15,079 bases of DNA from Candidatus Hodarchaeota archaeon (GTDB lineage Archaea > Asgardarchaeota > Heimdallarchaeia > Hodarchaeales > Hodarchaeaceae): positions 1 to 15,079 of the forward strand of contig JAEOTU010000144.1 of assembly GCA_016839665.1 (NCBI GenBank), in the 5' to 3' direction. The position numbers were made by a program, and so were the translations under genes. Position 1 is the first letter of the stretch. Each line of letters opens with the position of its first letter. Below, piece by piece: positions 6,516-12,725 of the stretch. The notes beneath the pieces are model-generated. The model did not search any database. It worked only from the letters and a program-made list of their open reading frames with translations, and was not told where the DNA came from.

Positions 6516-7760
6516 ATGGCATCACCAAAGAATCTGAATAAGGCAATATGGATTGCAGGATTGGCAACACTTCTTGCCAATTTTCAACTTATCATTTTCA
6601 ATAATTATGTTGTCATTTATTTACAGGAGGATCTCTTGACAGCCATTCTAATAATAACAATAGTAATCGCTCTAAGAAACTTATTGCAACTATTTTTTCG
6701 CGTACCCTTAGGTGAATTATCTCAAATTATCGGTAGAAAACCATTACTCTTAATGGGACATTTCTCCTATACACTGGCCTTAATTCTAATGTTCTTTGCA
6801 AACAGTTGGCATTTTGTCTTAATCTCAACAATATTTATAGCATTTGGAATGAGTGCTTTCTGGCCAGCATTGTTTGCATATGTAAGTGACTTCACACCAG
6901 ATGATTTTGGTGAATCTAATGGCAGAATCTTCCAAATGGGTGATATTGGTGCCATATTTAGTTCATTGATTGCAGCAATTCTTTTAGACGAATTATCGTG
7001 GGAGCTTCAGGACTTATTTGGGATAGTAGCAGGAATTGGATTACTGTCTGGACTAGTAAGTATCCTGCTTTTACCTGAGGGATTAGAAAAGAGAGACCGT
7101 AAGCAGGTTACGAGCATTCTGGGGGCGATAACTAGTTCGTTCACTTCAATGATTAAATCTATCAAAAATTTAACTAGAAGAAGCGGATTAACACAAGTTT
7201 ATGCCTTCCAGCTTATCCTGGCTTTTACAGAATTCATGGCAACGACATTTTTACCAGTGCTAATTGTTCAAAAAGGATATAGTCGAGGTGACATAAGCGA
7301 ATTTGGCCTTTGGGCAACTTTAATCATTATATGGTTCAAACCGCGTCTCGGAAAGTTGACCGATAGGATTCGCTTTTCATCTATGATTACCGTTACAATA
7401 ATTCTTCTCTGTGTAACACTGGTTCTATTTACAATCGTACAGGACTATTTGGTTTTAGTTTTACTATTCATCATTCTGAATGGTACCATAATTACTGCGT
7501 ACATATCTGAGAATAATGAAACCTCTAGAAGGGCACCTTTCGCTCAGAGAGGAACCGCTCTTGGTGCATTGGGCTTTTACACTTCTTTAGGACGAACCAC
7601 ATCCACTATTGTACTAGGGCCTATTTGGGAGTTTGCTGGGTTACTTGGGGTCTTCTACTTCACAGCTCTTAGTATTGTGATAGTGACTCTTTTACTATTT
7701 CTGTTTACTAGAGCAAAAAGCCCCAATTCCGAAATCATGGTGGATTCACAATACTCGTAG
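6516..7760 (+). CDS. MFS transporter, about 12 membrane helices
   Basis: A 414-residue integral membrane protein of the major facilitator superfamily. The loop between helices 2 and 3 has motif A as GELSQIIGRK (about 66-75), and the second half repeats it as GKLTDRIR (about 279-286). Hydrophobic stretches suit two six-helix halves joined by a basic, polar loop (about 188-225). It starts at ATG 6516, 72 bases after the CoA-fold subunit B, same strand, so it may share that transcript and carry the same substrate or product, or use a weak promoter of its own in the AT-rich gap. No strong Shine-Dalgarno site is seen. Drug or acid transport cannot be told apart from sequence alone. It converges on the helicase gene with 22 bases between stops. 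Confidence 0.9.
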   Translation: MASPKNLNKAIWIAGLATLLANFQLIIFNNYVVIYLQEDLLTAILIITIVIALRNLLQLFFRVPLGELSQIIGRKPLLLMGHFSYTLALILMFFANSWHFVLISTIFIAFGMSAFWPALFAYVSDFTPDDFGESNGRIFQMGDIGAIFSSLIAAILLDELSWELQDLFGIVAGIGLLSGLVSILLLPEGLEKRDRKQVTSILGAITSSFTSMIKSIKNLTRRSGLTQVYAFQLILAFTEFMATTFLPVLIVQKGYSRGDISEFGLWATLIIIWFKPRLGKLTDRIRFSSMITVTIILLCVTLVLFTIVQDYLVLVLLFIILNGTIITAYISENNETSRRAPFAQRGTALGALGFYTSLGRTTSTIVLGPIWEFAGLLGVFYFTALSIVIVTLLLFLFTRAKSPNSEIMVDSQYS

Positions 7761-7782
7761 GATGAGTAAAACTCTCTGGTGA

Positions 7783-9984
7783 TCAAGTTTCATTCTCATA
7801 AAAACTAACTTTAATATCATCTACTACCTTTTCAATCTCTCCCTTAATGTTAGGCGGTAAAAGAAGATCCTGTACATGTGGTTCAATTACATCTGAGATA
7901 TCACGAGCTTGAGCAACTTCAAATTCATAATCTAATTCAAGAGGATCAATTATGAGTTCGAATAATTTGGCTACTTTGCCTGGTCGTGTGGCCCGACCAA
8001 ATCGTTGAATTTGTTCTCTTCTGTTCCTAGTTCCAGAAACAACAATAATAGTATCTGCAGGAGCATCAAATCCCTCATTAAGCATTTTAACTAGTACTAG
8101 TGTGTGAATTTTCCTTTCCCTGAATTGATCTAAAATATGATTAAGTTCTCGATCATTCAGCACTGTGTCTCCAGTTAGGACAGTTGTTTCTATTCCATTG
8201 TCGTACAAATAAGAATGGATTTTCAAGGCATGTTTAATACGACTGGTAAAAATTAGCGTTTGGGAAGTGAGTGGTGTTTCTAGTAACTTGCGAATTGCTA
8301 ATAATTTATTAGTTGCCTCCCGTGAAACCTTTCCGTATGCTTTCTTGCCCTTTTGGTTCAAAATACCTTTCTCATCAGCAGTAAGGGGGATATGAATTCG
8401 TCTGAAGTAAATGGGAGCAATAAATCCTTCTCTTGCAAGCAATCCATATGATATCTGGTGGATTATTGGACCCATGGTAGCAATAACCAGACTACTATGA
8501 ACACTTTTTTCAATGGTAGCGGACAATGCTAGCCGACGTGGAATTTCAAGGTCTACTGCGATTTGTCGAAAAGTATCAGCTTGAATATGATGCGATTCAT
8601 CTGCAACCAGAAGTCCAAATTTATGGGTAAAGAATCCAATTGTGTCTTCAACTAAGGTCTTTTCACGAAGAGGTTTTGAAGGATTATCCTTGTCTTCAAA
8701 AGCGTGCAAGTCTTGTAAATATTGACTTAAAAGCTGATATGTTGAAATCACAACTGGATAGTCACGAAATGCTTTCTTCTGCCCGTTAAATATCCCGATT
8801 CTTTCCGCAGGGAGTGAAAGGAATTTGGAAGTTAGATCGACCCATTGATCTACAAGTGCTAGATTTGGTACCAAGATTAATGTTCTTTCATGGACATGTC
8901 TTATTGCATCAATTCCAATGAGAGTTTTTCCTGCACCTGTAGGCAACTGAATCGATCCAAAATAGTGATTTTCTTTCCATTTATCCATAGCCGTTTGTTG
9001 ATAGGATCGGAGAGTGTAATTTGGTTGTATATCAAAATCATATTTTCTAGAAGAAGGTTGAAACGGTTCATACTTAAGATCAAACATGGGGGGTCCATGT
9101 GATTTCTCTAGTGTTTGCTGGACAACCGACCAAAAATAGTTGGCTCTAAATGCTGCCCAATATTCAACTTCTAGTTCTTGACGTCCTATTTGGGTAATAC
9201 ATGGAATATAATCTGCTTCAGGATCATCTTCGGATCGGATTGCCATAAAACGGGCAAATACATTAAGTAATGAGTGAAACCACCGATTAAATTCATTATT
9301 CCAGTAAATGTGTAAGCGATCATCCACAGTTTTTACAGTGATAGAAAACTCGTTACTAGCTGTTCTTGTTATTTCAGCGAGTTTTTCTTCAGCTCCATTT
9401 TCGTACTTAACTGTACATCCAGATTTTTTCAGAATCTCGAGGTCTTCATTTGCGAATTGAGGAAATTGTAATTTAAATTTTGTAACCCTATGTGTTCTAT
9501 TTTGTTCCCAGTACCCATTGTGTTTCTTCCAGTTTCGCTGCCAGATATTGACCTGTTCGTGAGCCCATGGAAAATAGAAAAATTTCCTATCATATTGCAC
9601 TGAGTCAGATTCTTTTTCCAAATACAAAAAAAGTTCTTCTACATTAATTGGTCGTTCTCTTTCTGCCTTGTAATGTGGACGACGAGCTGGGATCCAAGCA
9701 TTAATCTTTGTAAAGGGAAACCAAGGGAATTCTACAATAAAAGAAAGATCTTCTTTGATTCGTACTTCATATGGTCCGTTTTTCTTTAGAAATGTCCTCC
9801 AAGCGACCTCAGAAATATCCGCTCCTTCTCTTCTAGGACTTTGTTTGCCTCGTAATCCAAGATTCGGAGATGAACAGACGTGAGTACGAATTCTATGCCT
9901 GCAGAGAGGCGCAGAGCATTTGCTACACCGGTAAATCTTTTCTCCTTGTTCTGCGCATTCATCGCATATTTCTAAAGACAGGAG
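7783..9984 (-). CDS. XPB-like SF2 helicase with AN1-like zinc finger, start unclear
   Basis: An ATP-dependent DNA helicase or translocase of the XPB/Ssl2/RecG-like SF2 group, about 733 codons. Counting from 9984: LPTGAGKT (347-354), DESHH (462-466), LSAT (487-490), EGFDAPADT (637-645) and QRFGRATRPG (660-669), with an LRSYQQTA Q-like motif just before Walker A. Residues 1-320 form a long N-terminal region that opens with an AN1-like zinc finger. The first TTG in frame is at 9627, but reading on upstream gives protein-like sequence for 119 more codons, to a stop at 9985-9987. No ATG, GTG or TTG occurs there. Either a frameshift separates the gene from ATG 9994 (other frame, MGITPVFRN), or an unusual start is used. 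XPB relatives act in repair and transcription, inferred here. Confidence 0.85.
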   Translation of the reverse strand, partial: LLSLEICDECAEQGEKIYRCSKCSAPLCRHRIRTHVCSSPNLGLRGKQSPRREGADISEVAWRTFLKKNGPYEVRIKEDLSFIVEFPWFPFTKINAWIPARRPHYKAERERPINVEELFLYLEKESDSVQYDRKFFYFPWAHEQVNIWQRNWKKHNGYWEQNRTHRVTKFKLQFPQFANEDLEILKKSGCTVKYENGAEEKLAEITRTASNEFSITVKTVDDRLHIYWNNEFNRWFHSLLNVFARFMAIRSEDDPEADYIPCITQIGRQELEVEYWAAFRANYFWSVVQQTLEKSHGPPMFDLKYEPFQPSSRKYDFDIQPNYTLRSYQQTAMDKWKENHYFGSIQLPTGAGKTLIGIDAIRHVHERTLILVPNLALVDQWVDLTSKFLSLPAERIGIFNGQKKAFRDYPVVISTYQLLSQYLQDLHAFEDKDNPSKPLREKTLVEDTIGFFTHKFGLLVADESHHIQADTFRQIAVDLEIPRRLALSATIEKSVHSSLVIATMGPIIHQISYGLLAREGFIAPIYFRRIHIPLTADEKGILNQKGKKAYGKVSREATNKLLAIRKLLETPLTSQTLIFTSRIKHALKIHSYLYDNGIETTVLTGDTVLNDRELNHILDQFRERKIHTLVLVKMLNEGFDAPADTIIVVSGTRNRREQIQRFGRATRPGKVAKLFELIIDPLELDYEFEVAQARDISDVIEPHVQDLLLPPNIKGEIEKVVDDIKVSFYENET
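9874..9966 (-). other. AN1-like zinc finger at helicase N-terminus
   Basis: Eight metal ligands in order: Cys 7, 10, 20, 23, 28, His 30, His 35, Cys 37 (counted from 9984). The spacing C-x2-C-x9-C-x2-C-x4-C-x-H-x4-H-x-C is one residue short at two places compared with the AN1 finger of archaeal and eukaryotic stress proteins (C-x2-H and x5). The order and number of ligands match AN1. It would be missed if the first TTG in frame were taken as start. Confidence 0.7.
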
Positions 9985-10118
9985 TTATACCCATCCTTAT
10001 TAGGGTTCGCCTTGGGAGAGGATCTCTCTTTTCCTTAAGAAAACAAACCTGAGAGAATTTATTCCAAAAAGCTTAATGTAAAGCTAAAAAATTATCTAAA
10101 TCATGTCTGTTAATAGAT

Positions 10119-10140
10119 AAGTGAGAAATATCCCTCACTT
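10119..10140. repeat. Inverted repeat with T-rich flank
   Basis: AAGTGAG and CTCACTT, seven perfect base pairs around an eight-base loop. The plus-strand copy is followed by T-rich sequence, as in a stem-loop terminator. Yet the genes on either side run on the minus strand, where it lies between the DUF72 stop and the helicase start, so it may instead be an operator or an RNA hairpin in the leader of the helicase. Confidence 0.35.
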
Positions 10141-10160
10141 TTCTCTTTTAATTATTTTGA

Positions 10161-10166
10161 TAAAAA
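10161..10166 (-). terminator. T6 run after the DUF72 gene
   Basis: Six T on the minus strand, about 56 bases after the DUF72 stop codon. It fits an archaeal intrinsic stop and would separate this gene from the helicase. A second T6 on the same strand lies at 10086-10091. Confidence 0.35.
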
Positions 10167-10221
10167 ACCTTTTGTTTATGTCTCCTTTCAATTATTTAAA
10201 GCTCTTCAATGAATTGATGAA

Positions 10222-11208
10222 TCAAGCATCCTCTTCTAGAACATGTCCACAATTCTCACAAAAATTATCATCTGTTAAAACCATATCACCACAGTTCTGA
10301 CAGAAACGAACATAATCATTTGTATCAACCCTCGAAACATCCATAAAACTATCTAAGGAATGCTGAGGAGGATCGCCTGCTCTTTTCCGAACAGTCATCA
10401 TATCAATTGATTCTGTTAAGGGATTCCCAAGAAGGATTGCTAATTGTCTAGCGTTAGCAGGAGCATGCCCTGCAGGGTGATTATTAAAATAAGTAAAGAT
10501 TTCCTTCAAATTTTTATCTTCACTCATTTTTTGAATTTTATTTGCCCAAGGTTTGAGTTCCTCAAGGGAATAGTGATAATAATACCATGGTTTTAATCCA
10601 TGTCCATGAAAGCGGATATAGGCAAAGTCAGCGGTGATGGGAGTAATTGGTGGCAGTAAAGGCTCATCTACAACGCAAAATGCCGCATTATAACTCGTTA
10701 ATAATTCAATTGTTTGGTTTAGCCTCTTATGCTCAACCCAGCTCATATCACGAAATTCTACTGCGAGTTTCAAGTCAGTGGGCCAGTATTTCAGAAACAC
10801 TTCAAGCTGCCGAAAGAATTTATCCGAGAACTTAGGTGGTAATTGAAGGAGCGCTGGACCGATTTTTTTACGTAACCCACTCTGTATGGTATCCAGAAAT
10901 GGTCGAAGTTCTTCCCAGTATCCTTGATTAAAATCAAGTTTTTTCATATGAGTAATATGACGGGGAATCTTGTATGAAAAAACAAAATCATTTGGAACGT
11001 ATTGTTCCCATTTGTTCACAACTGTTGCTCTAGGCATGTGATAGAAAGTCGTGTTGATTTCTACTGTTGGAAAAATTTCAGAATAATAAGATAATCGTTG
11101 ATGCGTGTCCAAGTTGTGGGGATAAAAAGGCATTCGAGTTTTTTTCTGTCGAGCCTGCCAGTCTGAGTAACCAAACCCAGATGTTCCGATCAGGATAGGT
11201 GCAGGCAT
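10222..11208 (-). CDS. DUF72/YecE-family protein with C-terminal zinc ribbon
   Basis: A 328-residue TIM-barrel-fold protein of the DUF72 (YecE) family, whose biochemical role is not settled. Family marks: GTSGFGYSDW (N-terminus), FYP, the VEINTTFYHMP block, LQLPPKF, AVEFRD and FNNHPAGHAPANA. The last 30 residues add a four-Cys zinc ribbon, CQNCG...CENCG (Cys 303, 306, 317 and 320), which ordinary YecE proteins lack; the added domain is typical of archaeal fusion designs. I chose ATG 11208 over TTG 11226 because a TATA box at 11231-11239 sits about 25-28 bases ahead of it, which gives a near-leaderless start. Upstream is the GTPase, on the same strand but with 155 bases between, so a separate transcript is likely. 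Confidence 0.9.
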   Translation of the reverse strand: MPAPILIGTSGFGYSDWQARQKKTRMPFYPHNLDTHQRLSYYSEIFPTVEINTTFYHMPRATVVNKWEQYVPNDFVFSYKIPRHITHMKKLDFNQGYWEELRPFLDTIQSGLRKKIGPALLQLPPKFSDKFFRQLEVFLKYWPTDLKLAVEFRDMSWVEHKRLNQTIELLTSYNAAFCVVDEPLLPPITPITADFAYIRFHGHGLKPWYYYHYSLEELKPWANKIQKMSEDKNLKEIFTYFNNHPAGHAPANARQLAILLGNPLTESIDMMTVRKRAGDPPQHSLDSFMDVSRVDTNDYVRFCQNCGDMVLTDDNFCENCGHVLEEDA

Positions 11209-11230
11209 TTCTAAGGTAGACTCCAATAGT

Positions 11231-11239
11231 TCTATATAG
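11231..11239 (-). promoter_or_regulatory. TATA box of the DUF72 gene
   Basis: Read on the minus strand the core is CTATATAGA. Its centre is 27-28 bases upstream of ATG 11208, so transcription would begin at or within a few bases of the start codon. Confidence 0.55.
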
Positions 11240-11293
11240 GGGAAGATTCAGAAGAGCTAATTAAGATTTCTCTATCGGTATGATCCTTTTCTG

Positions 11294-11305
11294 GGAAGAA
11301 CTTCC
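11294..11305. repeat. 12-bp palindrome upstream of the DUF72 promoter
   Basis: GGAAG, two A, CTTCC: five perfect base pairs. It lies 55-65 bases upstream of the TATA box and 60-70 bases past the GTPase stop. It could be a regulator site, but short palindromes arise by chance and no second copy was seen. Confidence 0.2.
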
Positions 11306-11363
11306 AGGGTATCTTTAAGTTTGATTTGCCTTTGTTTCTAGATTCATAAATCCCAGAATTTTT

Positions 11364-12725
11364 TTAGAATTTTCTAATCTTTCTTTTAATAACTGTTCTC
11401 TTCTTTTGATAATCTGGATCTCCGATTTTTATTAATGATTTTTGGATTACTGAATCAATCATTTCTAGAACTCCATCCCCTACTAAGGCATTTGTATGAA
11501 AAAAATCTCCCATTTCAGAAAGAATTTCACTCGCACTTGCAGTATTCTTTATTGCAGAATTTAATTCTGTTTCAGAAATTGGTAGACTGATACCAAAATC
11601 ACCCCATTTGTCACGAACTCTACCAAAAGAGTCACCTGCTCCCTCATGCTGGAAAAACTCAATTCCTCCCGAATATTGCATGGCAAGAGGCCTCCGTTGG
11701 AACAAAAGATTGCTGAAATTCTTCCACATTTGTTCTAACTGAGCAGGATCCTTTCCTATTTCAGTTGTACTTCGATTATACACTAATTGGGCCGAAATTT
11801 CACGAGCAATGGCTTTGGTATTAACCTCACTCATCATCCGTCCGTATTCTACGTCAGACTCTTTGATCGAACAGTAGACTAAAGCTTCGAAATCAGGAAA
11901 AGTAATTTTATTGTCTTCTAGTTTTAATCTTATCGTTCTTTCTCTTTTGGTTTCACCTACTAAAGATGGTAGGTCATAGCTTCCTTTCCCAAAATTTTGG
12001 ATCTCAATGATTTTTCCCAGAAGTGATTGGAGTACACTATCACACCATCGTTGAACCTGAATGTGTTGCTCCAGATCTGTCTTATTACCACAACAAATTA
12101 TCCTAGGAAACTTTGTTTCTTGGCGCCATTTTCTATCGGACGTCATTTCTCCCACCACGCTCTTGATCTGTTGCATACTGTTATAACAGGATAAAGCTCT
12201 GGATTTGTCAAAAAGCACAATCATGTTATCATCAGGACCAGCAATTTTTCCTAATACGGCTCTGAAGTGGTCAAAGATGTTCTGGCCTCCCACATCGCTC
12301 CCAATGAGTCTGATTTTATATGTTTGATTATTCCATACGTAAGGAAAGACAAAAAGAAAATCTTCCAATCCTATTGTTTCTGTGTCAAGGCTAACTGCTG
12401 TCAAATCCCACTTCGTTCTTCCATATAATAAAAAAAAGCCTCCATGTTTTTCCGCCCAATTTTTGAATGAATTTGTTATCCCAGAGGATTTCCCACTTAA
12501 TAGAGCATCGGCTCCTTCCAAGCTAATATCGTCTGATAGCTTTTCTCCATACGACCCAGAATAGATCTTTTGAAGATATTTTACTAGCAAAATTCCAATA
12601 GTTTTTAGAATCTGTGTTTTTCCGCTCATCCCATCTCCAATAAACACCATTTTAACTGTGGCTTCTTTCATATCATCCAATGCAATTTGATCGGGTTGAA
12701 AACCCGTAGCGGAATCTGTTGTCAT
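11364..12725 (-). CDS. Large Ras/Arf-superfamily GTPase, extended form
   Basis: A 453-residue GTPase far larger than the usual 170-200 residue Ras-like domain. G1 is GDGMSGKT (30-37), switch I is TETIGLEDF (115-123, like the TIG of Rab and Arf), switch II is DVGGQ (144-148, as in Arf and G-alpha), G4 is GNKTDL (213-218), and G5 is CSIKE (285-289). Between G1 and switch I lie about 75 residues, twice the usual span and predicted helical; G-alpha has a helical domain at the same place, but no Arg stands three residues before the switch I Thr. About 130 residues follow the G domain, ending in a basic tail (KKRTVIKRKIRKF) that could bind membrane. No lipidation Cys at the end. ATG 12725 abuts the TAA of the upstream gene, and AGGAG (12734-12738) precedes it. 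Confidence 0.9.
   Translation of the reverse strand: MTTDSATGFQPDQIALDDMKEATVKMVFIGDGMSGKTQILKTIGILLVKYLQKIYSGSYGEKLSDDISLEGADALLSGKSSGITNSFKNWAEKHGGFFLLYGRTKWDLTAVSLDTETIGLEDFLFVFPYVWNNQTYKIRLIGSDVGGQNIFDHFRAVLGKIAGPDDNMIVLFDKSRALSCYNSMQQIKSVVGEMTSDRKWRQETKFPRIICCGNKTDLEQHIQVQRWCDSVLQSLLGKIIEIQNFGKGSYDLPSLVGETKRERTIRLKLEDNKITFPDFEALVYCSIKESDVEYGRMMSEVNTKAIAREISAQLVYNRSTTEIGKDPAQLEQMWKNFSNLLFQRRPLAMQYSGGIEFFQHEGAGDSFGRVRDKWGDFGISLPISETELNSAIKNTASASEILSEMGDFFHTNALVGDGVLEMIDSVIQKSLIKIGDPDYQKKRTVIKRKIRKF

Noticed and set aside
8890..9102. Small frames on both strands within the helicase gene
   Set aside because: They are other-frame readings of the helicase, which has a continuous run of SF2 motifs in its own frame.
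9870..10052. 60-codon plus-strand frame
   Set aside because: It lies antisense to the AN1-like finger and helicase N-terminus, whose minus-strand coding signal is far stronger.
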